Assembly (NCBI RefSeq): GCF_041438805.1
Contig: NZ_CP109190.1
Coordinates: 5,828,001 to 5,892,000, forward strand
Source: Streptomyces sp. NBC_01707
GTDB lineage: Bacteria; Actinomycetota; Actinomycetes; Streptomycetales; Streptomycetaceae
Reading direction: 5' to 3'
Length of the DNA stretch: 64,000 nt
Shown piece after piece: positions 23,840-31,741 of this stretch (within the stretch, counting starts at the first letter, position 1; each line of letters starts with the position of its first letter). Below the pieces are notes generated by a model, which saw only the letters and a program-made list of their open reading frames with translations, was not told where the DNA came from and made no database searches. The position numbers and the translations under genes are program-made.

Positions 23840-25552
23840 TCAGCGCTGTCGTGGGCGTGGTCGCTGCGGGGCCGTGATCGCGACGGTCGTTTCGGGGGCC
23901 GGGGTGGTGGGGTGCTGGGGCGCGGTCCGAGGGGTCACCGTGCTGCGGGCTCGTGCTGCGCGGGCTCGTGCGCTCGGGGCCGGCCGCTCGCTGAGGCGCT
24001 GGACGCGCCAGGTCAGTACCCGTGCGGGGCGGCGGGCGTCGTGGAGAGCGCGCTGGTCGGTCGCTTGACGTAGGAGATCGTCCGGGTTGTGGCCTGCTGC
24101 TTCCGCGTGGGCGAGGGCGGCGCTGAGGGCGTCGAAGGCGGGGTCCTCGATGATCTGCTCGGCGTGCCCGGGCAGCGTCTCGCGGAGGCGGCGGACGTGC
24201 CGGTCTGCGGTCGCCGCTGGTGGCCGGTTCCGGGCGAGCGCGGCCAGGGGAGCGGGCGCGGCTTGCTCGTAGGCGGTCTGCAGGTGGAGCAGTGCCCGCT
24301 GGGCTGCGGCGACCTGCTGGTCGTGGTGGCGGAGCTGGTGCCAGTGCGAGGCGGCGATGACGACGAGGATCGCGGCGTCGAGGAGCATCGCCAGCGCGGC
24401 GCCCTCCTTGGGCGCGGGCTCGCGGACCATGGCGCGGATGGCGCCGCGCAGGGCGCGGGCGTGGTGGTGTTCGGCGTGGATGCGGGAGCGGGTGGCGCGC
24501 TCGAACACGAATGCCGCTTCGCGGAGTTGGGACTTCAGGGGGTGGGGCGCGAGGAGGGGGAGGGCGTCGAGGGCTTCGCCGAAGGCGGCGAGGTGGGCCT
24601 GGGAGGCGTGGTCGTCGTCCTGGGCGAGATGGTGGGGGATGCGTTCGGTGGCGGCGGTGGCATGGTGCCAGGGGTTGGTCCGGCGCACGCCCGGCTGGAT
24701 GGTGGGCTGCGGGGCGGTGCTGGCCAGGCGTTCTTGGATCTTGGGGAGGGAGAGGTCCGGGGCGAGCTTGGAACCCGAGTACCAGATCGGTGCGTCGGCG
24801 CCGTCGGTGAGGGCGACCTTGTAGCCGCGTACGTCGCCGGAGGGGAAGTAAACGACCTCGGCGAGCACGCCCTCGGTGTGGCTGAGGAACTGGATGAACT
24901 CCTCCATGCCGGTTGCGGCGGCCACGGCGGTGCGGACGAGGGCGCGCAGGCGTTCGGGGGCGGTCTTGTCGTGGCCGGCGCGGCGGGCCTTCTCCTGTTC
25001 GGCACGGGTGGGTCGCTTGGCGGCCGTGCGGTCCCCGCGGACGACCTCGAAGAGGCCGTGTTCTTTCTCGATGGCGGCGAGTTCGCGGTCGGCGGTGAGG
25101 TAGTCGTTCCAGTGGCGGGCGGTGCGCAGGTCGGCGCGGACCTTGGTGGCGGCGATGTGGATGTGGTCGGGGGCGTGGCGCACGGCGACCCAGCGGCAGC
25201 CGTCCGGGTCACCTTCGGGCGCGATGCCGGTGGCGGCGACGATCCGGCGGGCGACGTGGGCCCACTCCTCGTCGTCGAGGATCCGGTCCTCGGGCGCGGC
25301 ACGGACCGAGCAGTGCCACACGTGGCGCTCGGGGGCACGGCCCAGACGCCTGGCCTGCTTGACGTGGAGGTCGAGGTCCGCCACGAGGAGCTTCCTCGTG
25401 GCGTCGATGTCGTCGGCGCGGCCGGGGTCGGGGGCGAAGCCGTCCCAGGAGGCGACGAGGTGGGGGTCGGTGTGGCTCTTGGCCCTGACGGTGTCGAACA
25501 GATAGCGGATCAGGCCCCCGGTGTCCTTGCCGCCGCTGATCTTCGCGATCAC
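23840..25552 (-). CDS. Relaxase / mobilization nuclease (MobA type)
   Basis: 570 residues from GTG 25552 (VIAKISGGKDTGGLIRYLF). The relaxase domain has the HAPDHIHIAATKVRADL segment with the H-x-H metal motif and DPHLVASWDGF upstream, as in MOBP/VirD2-like relaxases of Streptomyces elements. The enzyme would nick oriT and stay bound to the transferred strand. The C-terminal half is helical and Arg/Ala-rich. The start overlaps the MobC-like gene stop (GTGA). A truncated relative lies at 20842-21311. The upstream frame is open far beyond the true start, so GTG was chosen from family alignment and coupling. Confidence 0.9.
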   Translation of the reverse strand: MIAKISGGKDTGGLIRYLFDTVRAKSHTDPHLVASWDGFAPDPGRADDIDATRKLLVADLDLHVKQARRLGRAPERHVWHCSVRAAPEDRILDDEEWAHVARRIVAATGIAPEGDPDGCRWVAVRHAPDHIHIAATKVRADLRTARHWNDYLTADRELAAIEKEHGLFEVVRGDRTAAKRPTRAEQEKARRAGHDKTAPERLRALVRTAVAAATGMEEFIQFLSHTEGVLAEVVYFPSGDVRGYKVALTDGADAPIWYSGSKLAPDLSLPKIQERLASTAPQPTIQPGVRRTNPWHHATAATERIPHHLAQDDDHASQAHLAAFGEALDALPLLAPHPLKSQLREAAFVFERATRSRIHAEHHHARALRGAIRAMVREPAPKEGAALAMLLDAAILVVIAASHWHQLRHHDQQVAAAQRALLHLQTAYEQAAPAPLAALARNRPPAATADRHVRRLRETLPGHAEQIIEDPAFDALSAALAHAEAAGHNPDDLLRQATDQRALHDARRPARVLTWRVQRLSERPAPSARARAARARSTVTPRTAPQHPTTPAPETTVAITAPQRPRPRQR

Positions 25553-26205
25553 CGGGGGGCCTTCGTGGTGGACACGGCCTGGTTCGTGGCGGCGGCGATG
25601 TGGCGGACGGTGGCGCCGACCGATGCCAGGGTCTGCTCGGCGCGGGCGAGAAGCCCGCTGTCCCCAGGGTGTGGATGTCCGCCGGAGTTGAGCCTCTTGG
25701 CGATCTGGTTGACGTTGTGGCCGATCCTGGCGACCTCGCCACGCAGAGCGGTCAGCTCGTCGATGTAGTCGTCGAGCGCGGTGCGCTGGCCGGGCAGGGC
25801 CAGGTCGCCGTGCACGTGGGCCATGACGACGGCGCCGACGTAGTGCGCGCCGGCGATGTTCAGCGACCGGGCCACGCGCAGGATGTCCGCCTTCTCGCCG
25901 ACGCTGTAGCGGGCGTCGACACGCTGCTTGCGCTGGCCGTTCGGATCGCGCCGACGGCGTCGGGCGACGCGGTGGAGGGCGGCGGCTTCGGCGGCGCGCG
26001 GGAGCGGCGGGTACGCGGTGGTGCCGACCAGCTGCTCCTCCTCGGGCACCCCCTGGTGCCCGAGTGCCTCCGCCACCCCCGGGGCGGAGGCTTCCCCGTG
26101 GAACCGGCCCGTGGACGGTCCAGCGGGATACCTTGCTCCGCCTGGTGCTGGGGAGGAGGTCAGCTGCTGCTGTGATGACGAGGGTTCGTGGTCGGGGCTG
26201 TGCAT
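25549..26205 (-). CDS. mobC: MobC-like relaxosome accessory protein
   Basis: 218 residues from ATG 26205, with aggag six bases upstream. The second half has the MobC pattern: RYSVGEKADILRVARSLNIA (ribbon-helix-helix-like), then LDDYIDELTALRGEVARIGH and NVNQIAKRLNSGG. The first about 75 residues are low complexity. It would bind oriT and help the relaxase nick it. It is translated together with the relaxase through a four-base overlap. The intergenic segment just upstream carries a large inverted repeat (26239-26276). Confidence 0.85.
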   Translation of the reverse strand: MHSPDHEPSSSQQQLTSSPAPGGARYPAGPSTGRFHGEASAPGVAEALGHQGVPEEEQLVGTTAYPPLPRAAEAAALHRVARRRRRDPNGQRKQRVDARYSVGEKADILRVARSLNIAGAHYVGAVVMAHVHGDLALPGQRTALDDYIDELTALRGEVARIGHNVNQIAKRLNSGGHPHPGDSGLLARAEQTLASVGATVRHIAAATNQAVSTTKAPR

Positions 26206-26238
26206 GTGGGCTCCTGCAAGCGGTGGTGGAGGGAGAGG

Positions 26239-26276
26239 GCCCGTTCCTCCCGTCCTGATTCACGGGAGGAACGGGC
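26239..26276. repeat. 15-bp inverted repeat upstream of mobC: terminator or oriT candidate
   Basis: Arms gcccgttcctcccgt (26239-26253) and acgggaggaacgggc (26262-26276) pair perfectly around an eight-base loop cctgattc. It sits between the stop of the DUF2637 gene and the start of mobC on the same strand. It can be the terminator of the DUF2637 gene; a position just upstream of relaxosome genes is also typical for oriT. Confidence 0.7.
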
Positions 26277-26298
26277 TGGGGGACGTGGGCTGCGAGTA

Positions 26299-27108
26299 TC
26301 AGCCGTTGCTTGTGGTGGCGGCGTCGAGCTCGGCCTGCAGCAGGTCCTTGACCTCATCCAGACGGCTTCGGGAGATCCCGAAACCCTCGTCCCTGACTGC
26401 CTTCTCGATGCTGCGGCGCGAGGCACGGCCGGCTCGTCCGAGCGGAGCCGTGCGGCCGATAGCCACGGCCTGCTCTCGGGAAACGCTCGGCCGTTTGCTT
26501 CCCGGCTTCCCAGGCTGCTGTGGCGTCTCCGTCTCTCGCTTCGCGGGTGGCCCAGGCACGCCGTCGTCGGTGTCCGTGACGGCTGGCGGAGCGAGCGGGC
26601 CGGTCTGGTGTTCCTTGGCGGGTTCGTGGCGGTCTTCGGGGTTGTGGCGGTCAGGGGTATCGGGGCGCCGGGCGACGAGGAGGTAGAAGTGGACGGCTCC
26701 GGCCAGGGCGAGTGGCGCGATGGCGGAGATGGCCCCGACGGTGAGGTCGTCGAGGGAGAGCCCGTTGTGGCGGGTCTGCTGGTTGAGGCGGATGGCGTGC
26801 AGGACGTTGGCCCAGATGCTTGTGGCGGTGGCGGTGCCGACCAGCGCCGAGACGTAGAGGCGGGCGGACAGGGGCGCGGTCCGCAGGACGAGCAGGGCGC
26901 CGATCCCGATGGCGATGAACCCGTCGATGACGAGCGGGAAGGCGTAGGTGAGCGCCGGGTGGATGTGGCTGGCGGCGGCCATCTGACGCAGGGCGTCGTA
27001 GGAAAGCGCGAAGGCTGCCACGGCCAGCAGCGCCACGCCCGTGCGGATCGCTGCGGTCAAGGGCACCGGGGCAGGGGAAGGTGCCGCGGTGAAGGTGGGA
27101 GAAGGCAA
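26299..27108 (-). CDS. DUF2637 membrane protein (Spd-like)
   Basis: 269 residues, apparently starting at TTG 27108 with ctggag upstream. Four membrane segments occupy about residues 20-170 (ALLAVAAFALSYDALRQM, YAFPLVIDGFIAIGIGALLV, VSALVGTATATSIWANVL, ISAIAPLALAGAVHFYLLVA), the DUF2637 pattern. A Pro-rich linker leads to a C-terminal helix-turn-helix-like part (SVSREQAVAIGRTAPLG). DUF2637 proteins are standard in Streptomyces plasmids and AICEs, near spread (spd) and transfer genes, and may help intramycelial spread. It lies between the DUF3631 gene and mobC. Confidence 0.85.
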   Translation of the reverse strand: MPSPTFTAAPSPAPVPLTAAIRTGVALLAVAAFALSYDALRQMAAASHIHPALTYAFPLVIDGFIAIGIGALLVLRTAPLSARLYVSALVGTATATSIWANVLHAIRLNQQTRHNGLSLDDLTVGAISAIAPLALAGAVHFYLLVARRPDTPDRHNPEDRHEPAKEHQTGPLAPPAVTDTDDGVPGPPAKRETETPQQPGKPGSKRPSVSREQAVAIGRTAPLGRAGRASRRSIEKAVRDEGFGISRSRLDEVKDLLQAELDAATTSNG

Positions 27109-27303
27109 GGGGAAGCGCTCCAGGAGTACGGAGGTGGGACTGGTGTGGCCCGGTGGCGGGTGGGAGTGACCCGTCGCAACTCGTCGCGTGCCTGGTCAGG
27201 GCAGGTACGGGTGCGGAGGTGACATCGAGTCGACTCGTCACCGGGTCCCGACTCGTCACCGCTCTGACCTGCGCAGAGACGAGTCGCGCCGGGTCGCGCC
27301 GGG

Positions 27304-28539
27304 TCAGGCCCCGGTCGTGGCTTCCGGTACGGGCTCGGGGCAGTAGCGTGCCCAGGAGTCGGTGAAATGCAGGAGGGCGTAGCCCCGGGCCTGGACGTTG
27401 CCGTGGAAGCGGCGGGGGGCGGAGCTGATGCCGTACTCCTTGAGCAGGATCTGCAGGCCCCGAGGAGTCAGGCCGTTGGTGGTGTACTCCGGCCAGGGGG
27501 TTTCGGCGTCCTGGTTGAGGATGTCGAGGAGCCGACTGGTACGGAGAGCCGGCGGATTGCCTTCGGTGGCGAAGGCACGGCGGATGTCGGCCAGGAGGCG
27601 GATGCCGAGGCTACTGCTGTCCTGGTCCTGCTCTGCCTCGTGCTTGGCCATGACACGGCAGGCAGTGCGGGCGAGGTCGGGCCATGCTCCGCCGGCGAGG
27701 TCGGCGACGGTCACCAGCGGCTGCCAGGTGTCGGCCGCACGGTCTTCGACCGGCATGGCCGGTGTCAGCTCCATCGCCTCGGCGTGGAGCGGGGCCAGCC
27801 AGGCGGCGAGCCGGTCGCGCAGGGCGTGGAGGGGCGGGGTGTCCCGGAAGGTACGGAACTCCGCCACCTTCTCGCCCGGCCTGCGGCGGCGCATCCGGAT
27901 GACGATCGACCGGTCCATGATCGTGTCCGGCAGGTCACCGATGCCGGCGAGGGCGGCCATGGCGAAGGTGGGGAACTTCGCCACCTCGTGGTTGGGTCCA
28001 CTGACCCGGAGGGTGGGGCGGTTGCGCTGGTGCCCTGCGTTGAGCAGGCCACGCATCTCCTCGTTCTTCTCCGCGACCTTCGCGGAGCCGAAGAGAGTGT
28101 CGGCCTCGTCGACCAGCAGGGTGGGCGGTGTGGCGGTGATCGACCGGAACACCGCGGCGGCCGACGCGTTGACCGTGATCAGCGGGTTGTGGACGCTCTC
28201 CGTGATCACGTCCAGCAGCCGTGACTTGCCGCAGCGCTTTGCAGGCCCGACCACGGCCAGCCGCGGAGCGTGCTGCCATGCCGTCTGCAGATGGGTCGCC
28301 GCCACCCACAACGTCATTGCCGTGAACGCTTCCTCGCTGGGCAGTACGACGTAATGACGGATCTGCTCCCGCAGCTCCGTCAGCACCTGCTCCCCCTCGG
28401 ATACCGGGGCAGCCTCGGAGACGGCTGCGTGCGGCTCTCCCGGTGAAGCAGGGCGGCCCGTCGGCTGGCCGGGTATGGCGACCGGCGGCCAGGAGGGCTT
28501 GTCAGGGGTGGAATAGGGCTCGGTTCCCGCGTGTTCCAC
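27304..28539 (-). CDS. DUF3631 P-loop protein
   Basis: 411 residues. GTG 28539 is preferred because gaggag lies 7 bases upstream; the frame is open to 28758 but that part is unlike the family. A P-loop GPAKRCGKSRLLD and a Walker B-like LLVDEADTLF identify an ATPase core, followed by MRRRRPGEKVAEFR and a C-terminal region with GLTPRGLQILLKEYG resembling a winged helix. DUF3631 proteins are frequent in Streptomyces integrative elements and phages and are presumed helicase- or replication-linked ATPases. It may be the closest thing to a replication function in element B, but no Rep motif is seen. Confidence 0.85.
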   Translation of the reverse strand: MEHAGTEPYSTPDKPSWPPVAIPGQPTGRPASPGEPHAAVSEAAPVSEGEQVLTELREQIRHYVVLPSEEAFTAMTLWVAATHLQTAWQHAPRLAVVGPAKRCGKSRLLDVITESVHNPLITVNASAAAVFRSITATPPTLLVDEADTLFGSAKVAEKNEEMRGLLNAGHQRNRPTLRVSGPNHEVAKFPTFAMAALAGIGDLPDTIMDRSIVIRMRRRRPGEKVAEFRTFRDTPPLHALRDRLAAWLAPLHAEAMELTPAMPVEDRAADTWQPLVTVADLAGGAWPDLARTACRVMAKHEAEQDQDSSSLGIRLLADIRRAFATEGNPPALRTSRLLDILNQDAETPWPEYTTNGLTPRGLQILLKEYGISSAPRRFHGNVQARGYALLHFTDSWARYCPEPVPEATTGA

Positions 28540-28754
28540 GGGGCAGCTCCTCGTCTGGCGGTGGTGGGCTTGCCTGCCCTTGCCGCCGGGTTGGTTCTTC
28601 CAGGGCCGTTCGGGGCTGCTCGGGCCTCCGGCGTTGCCTCGCCGGAGGCCCACTTCGTACCCCGAGGGAACACGGACCGTACGTCCACTCCTGCCAACAG
28701 TCCAGCGATTCTGTGTCAGCTCAACGCAGAACGCTTTGCTAGGCTGCCGTCCCT

Positions 28755-28985
28755 TCATGCCGCCAGCCCGAGCAGATTCAGCAGGTCTGCGGTCACGACG
28801 CGGTAGGCGTTACCGAGCCGCAGGACCTTGCACGGGTACGCGCCCCGCTTCGCCAGCTCATACCCCTTGCTTCGGCCAAGCCCCAGGGCGCGATTGCTCG
28901 TTTCCAGGTCAACGGCTACCGGCAAGGCCAACAGGTCTTCTCGGCTCATCCCCTTGGGCTGCCCTCCTGTGGTGTTTTCGCGCAT
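28755..28985 (-). CDS. Small helix-turn-helix (excisionase-like) protein
   Basis: 76 residues from ATG 28985, preceded by gaaaggga; ATG 28949 would give 64 residues. The sequence VAVDLETSNRALGLGRSKGY, then KRGAYPCKVLRLGNAYRV, has the AlpA/MerR-like winged-helix arrangement of excisionases. It lies on the opposite strand from the integrase and XRE genes and divergent from them by 94 bases. It is a good candidate for the recombination directionality factor of element B or a regulator of the mobilization genes. Confidence 0.75.
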   Translation of the reverse strand: MRENTTGGQPKGMSREDLLALPVAVDLETSNRALGLGRSKGYELAKRGAYPCKVLRLGNAYRVVTADLLNLLGLAA

Positions 28986-29079
28986 GCGGCATCCCTTTCG
29001 GTACAGCCCTCGGCGAACGTGGTCATCCCGTCCGGCTCCAGGCGTCTACCAATCAGCATCCTCAAGCTAATGTGTCTGC

Positions 29080-29760
29080 ATGACACAACGCCATTCGGAT
29101 GATGAAGAGGATGACTTCCCGGAGTGGGTGGACCGGGTCCAGGCAAACGTGGCCGGTGAGGTCCGCCGGAGAAGGAAGGAGATGGGGTGGAGCGCGCAGG
29201 ATCTGGCCGACCGGTGCGAGGAGCTCGGGCACCCCATTCCCCGCAACGTGATTGCCAACATGGAGTCGGGCCGCCGGGCCGGCCTCCCGCTGGTGGACGT
29301 CATCGTCTTGGCCGCCGCGTTGGAGACGTATCCGGCCTGCCTGATTTTCCCGGTTGGTTACGTCGACCGGACGCAGGAACTCCCCTTTCAGGGACTTGTG
29401 CCGACCTGGGATGCCCTGCGCCGCTTCACCGGCGAAGAGGAAGTGCTCGGTTATGACTCGGGCCTCGTGCCCGATTTCGAAGCCCACACCAGTCTCGTGC
29501 GCACCGCGCTGGCCGCGCTCGACGAGGAAGAGCAGGCACGGTTCGCGGCCAGGACGGCAACGAGCCGCGCCCAGCAGGAAGAGGCCGAACGCAAGCAGAG
29601 CGCGTACGCCGACCAGGCCATCTCCGCCAAGTACAAGCTCCGCTACCTCCGTCGCGAGCTCCGCGAAGACGGAGCCACCCCACCCGACCTCCCACCCGCA
29701 CTTCACGACGTAGACCCGCCCGAATGGGCCCCTGAGACCACCCAGGAGGAACGCCCTTGA
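29080..29760 (+). CDS. XRE-family transcriptional regulator upstream of the integrase
   Basis: 226 residues. An HTH_3-type domain spans about 25-80: VRRRRKEMGWSAQDLADRCE, then IPRNVIANMESGRRAGL. The rest is charged and helical, with no enzymatic motif. It probably controls the integrase and perhaps the divergent HTH gene, keeping element B quiescent. Its stop (29758-29760) overlaps the TTG start of the integrase in TTGA, so integrase synthesis depends on translation of this regulator. XRE-int pairs of this kind are typical of Streptomyces mobile elements. Confidence 0.88.
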   Translation: MTQRHSDDEEDDFPEWVDRVQANVAGEVRRRRKEMGWSAQDLADRCEELGHPIPRNVIANMESGRRAGLPLVDVIVLAAALETYPACLIFPVGYVDRTQELPFQGLVPTWDALRRFTGEEEVLGYDSGLVPDFEAHTSLVRTALAALDEEEQARFAARTATSRAQQEEAERKQSAYADQAISAKYKLRYLRRELREDGATPPDLPPALHDVDPPEWAPETTQEERP

Positions 29761-31430
29761 AGGGCTCCACCCACCGCCGCTGCTACTGCCGCGACCCCAA
29801 GACCGGCAAGCCGCTCGGCAAGAAGTGCCCCAGGCTCGCCGGCCGCAAGCACGGCTCCTACTCCGTACGCCAGGAGCTCCCACCCCGAGCCGACGGAACC
29901 CGCCGCTCGTTCAGCCGTGCCGGCTACGAGAGCCTCAAAGCCGCCCAAGCCGACCTCGACCACATACGCGCCCTTCTCGGCCTTGCCGACACCGATGACT
30001 CCGAAGGTCTCGATCAGATCGCCGAGTTGCTGGAGAAGGTGGCAGACGAGAAGGCTCCGCTACCGGACATCGAGGCGACCCGTCGGCGCCTGAGCCACGG
30101 CCTGGACCTCACCAGCCGCCTCACGGTCGGTGAGTGGCTGGACATCTGGCTGGCGGGCAAGAAGGGGCGGCAGAGTGCAATCAGCCGCGACGAGAGCAAC
30201 ATTCGCGTCCACCTTCAGCCGCGCATCGGGTACGTTCGGCTCGACCGCCTTCGGGTCACTCACCTCTCGGAGATGTTCGAGGCCATAGCCGAGGCCAACG
30301 TCGAGATCGCCGAGGGGAACGCCGCACGACGCAAGGCGTTCGAGGATCTCGCGCAGATTGCCTGGAAGGGGCGCGAGCCCCGCGCCCGCCGTAAGGCGAT
30401 GAAAGCGGCCATCGCCGAGATGGATCCCTACCGCCGCATTGTCGGTCCAGCGACGCGGCAACGTGTTCGCTCCACACTGCGGGCAGCGCTGAACGCGGCG
30501 ATCGCCCAGCAGCTGATCACCTTCAACCCGGCCGCCCACGTCGAGCTGGAGGCAGGCAGGCGCCCCAAGGCGCTCGTGTGGACCGAGGAGCGCATCCTCC
30601 ATTGGAAGCGCACCGGCGAGAAGCCCTCGCCGGTGATGGTCTGGACGCCGGAACACACCGGCCTCTTTCTCGACCATGTAGCCGAGGACCGGCTGTACGC
30701 GTTGTTTCACCTGGTCGCCTTCCGCGGACTTCGGCGAGGCGAGGCGTGCGGTCAGAGGTGGACCGACGCGAACCTGGAGGCCGGGCTTCTTACGGTCGCC
30801 AAGCAACTCGTCGTGAATGGCTGGGAGGTGTACGAGGACGATCCGAAGACGGACGCCGGAGCGCGCACCATCGCCCTCGACGCCGACACCGTCCAGGCAC
30901 TCAAGCGGCACCGAGCCCAGCAGGACAAGGATCGCGAGAAGTGGGGGAGCGCCTGGGCGGAGACCGGAAGGGTCTTCACCCGCGAGAACGGAGAACTGCT
31001 CCACCCCGCCAACGTCACACGACGATTCATCGAGCTGTATGAGGAGATCGGCCTCCCGCCGGTCCGGCTCCACGACCTCCGCCACGGTGCCGCGACCCTG
31101 GCTCACGCTGCAGGTGCCGGCCTGAAGGACATCCAGGAGATGCTCGGCCACTCCTCGATCACCATCACGTCGGACACGTACACGAGCCTGCTCCCCGAGG
31201 CGGATCTGGCGATCGCGGAGGCTGCGGCCCGGCTCGTGCCGCGAGCGCGCACAACCCCCGAGAACACCGCTCCCGAAGCGGAGGCCGAGCCCGACGACGC
31301 GGAGTCCGCCGAAGCGGAATCCGTGCCGGATGGTGCTGATCCTTTGGGGAAAATTCGGGAGATCAACTCCCCGTCCGCTCACGCACCGCTCACGCAAACG
31401 GCCCCGGACGAGGAGTCCGAGGCCGAGTAA
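29757..31430 (+). CDS. int: Tyrosine site-specific integrase of element B
   Basis: 557 residues from TTG 29757, with aggagga six bases upstream. It is longer than element A's integrase. The N-terminus has CYCRDPKTGKPLGKKC (Cys9, Cys11, Cys24), suggesting a small zinc element. The catalytic domain shows Arg326 (GLRRGEA), His439-x-x-Arg442 (LHDLRHG), His465 (LGHSS) and Tyr475 (DTYTSLL). The C-terminus is Glu/Asp-rich and low complexity. The gene ends 44 bases before the tRNA-Arg core. The DNA coding for its last residues contains the tandem cgctcacgca motif (31374-31396), so an arm-type site may overlap the gene. Confidence 0.95.
   Translation: MKGSTHRRCYCRDPKTGKPLGKKCPRLAGRKHGSYSVRQELPPRADGTRRSFSRAGYESLKAAQADLDHIRALLGLADTDDSEGLDQIAELLEKVADEKAPLPDIEATRRRLSHGLDLTSRLTVGEWLDIWLAGKKGRQSAISRDESNIRVHLQPRIGYVRLDRLRVTHLSEMFEAIAEANVEIAEGNAARRKAFEDLAQIAWKGREPRARRKAMKAAIAEMDPYRRIVGPATRQRVRSTLRAALNAAIAQQLITFNPAAHVELEAGRRPKALVWTEERILHWKRTGEKPSPVMVWTPEHTGLFLDHVAEDRLYALFHLVAFRGLRRGEACGQRWTDANLEAGLLTVAKQLVVNGWEVYEDDPKTDAGARTIALDADTVQALKRHRAQQDKDREKWGSAWAETGRVFTRENGELLHPANVTRRFIELYEEIGLPPVRLHDLRHGAATLAHAAGAGLKDIQEMLGHSSITITSDTYTSLLPEADLAIAEAAARLVPRARTTPENTAPEAEAEPDDAESAEAESVPDGADPLGKIREINSPSAHAPLTQTAPDEESEAE
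31374..31396. repeat. Tandem cgctcacgca motif, right arm-type site candidate
   Basis: Two cgctcacgca copies (31376-31385, 31387-31396) with 11-base spacing, 22/23 identical to 1789-1811. It lies within the 3' end of the integrase gene, 79 bases from the attachment core. Confidence 0.6.
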
Positions 31431-31474
31431 GACCCCTCCCTGGGGAGAAACGCCAGGTCAGAGCGGTAACGCGT

Positions 31475-31518
31475 TGTGCCCCCGGCAGGATTCGAACCTG
31501 CGACACCCGCTTTAGGAG
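31475..31518. repeat. Right attachment core of element B, inside tRNA-Arg(CCT)
   Basis: This 44-bp sequence is identical to 1631-1674. It covers the tRNA anticodon loop through the 3' end plus two bases, so integration leaves the tRNA gene intact. Confidence 0.93.
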
Positions 31519-31549
31519 AGCGGTGCTCTATCCCCTGAGCTACGAAGGC
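31477..31549 (-). tRNA. tRNA-Arg (anticodon CCT)
   Basis: 73 bases on the minus strand, folding as a cloverleaf. The acceptor stem is GCCTTCG with CGGGGGC (two G-U pairs), the D arm contains AGCTCAGGGGATAGAGC, the anticodon loop is CTCCTAA (anticodon CCT), and the T arm is GCAGGTTCGAATCCTGC. CCA is not encoded. It reads AGG codons. The 3' half serves as the attachment site for both elements described here. Confidence 0.95.
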
Positions 31550-31716
31550 AGATCTGCCGCTGACGGCAGTCCAGGACAGGGTAGCGGATGAGGCGCAGGG
31601 GTGATGGAGGCAGGCGGGCGGTGCATTCGGTGAAGGTGCTGCCGGGTGCGCGCACGGTGTGGGTTGCGGGGTGTCTTGACGGGGCATGGGGGCGGGCATA
31701 GCGTCACGAAAGTACT

Positions 31717-31731
31717 GAGCAAGCGCTTAGA
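31717..31731. promoter_or_regulatory. AAGCGCTT-centred palindrome upstream of the acyl-CoA synthetase gene
   Basis: gagcaagcgcttaga contains the perfect 8-base palindrome aagcgctt (31721-31728), ending 13 bases before the GTG start. Palindromes with an AAGCGCTT core are seen upstream of actinobacterial lipid-degradation genes and are often TetR-type operators; the regulator here is unknown. Confidence 0.4.
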
Positions 31732-31741
31732 GAGGTCGTTC

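Noticed and set aside
24089..25768. 559-codon plus-strand frame opposite the relaxase
   Set aside because: Gly/Val/Glu-rich low-complexity translation without any family pattern; the minus strand has a clear relaxase.
31646..31741. N-terminal extension of the acyl-CoA synthetase
   Set aside because: The added 32 residues precede the palindrome and RBS and are unlike the family N-terminus; GTG 31742 is better.
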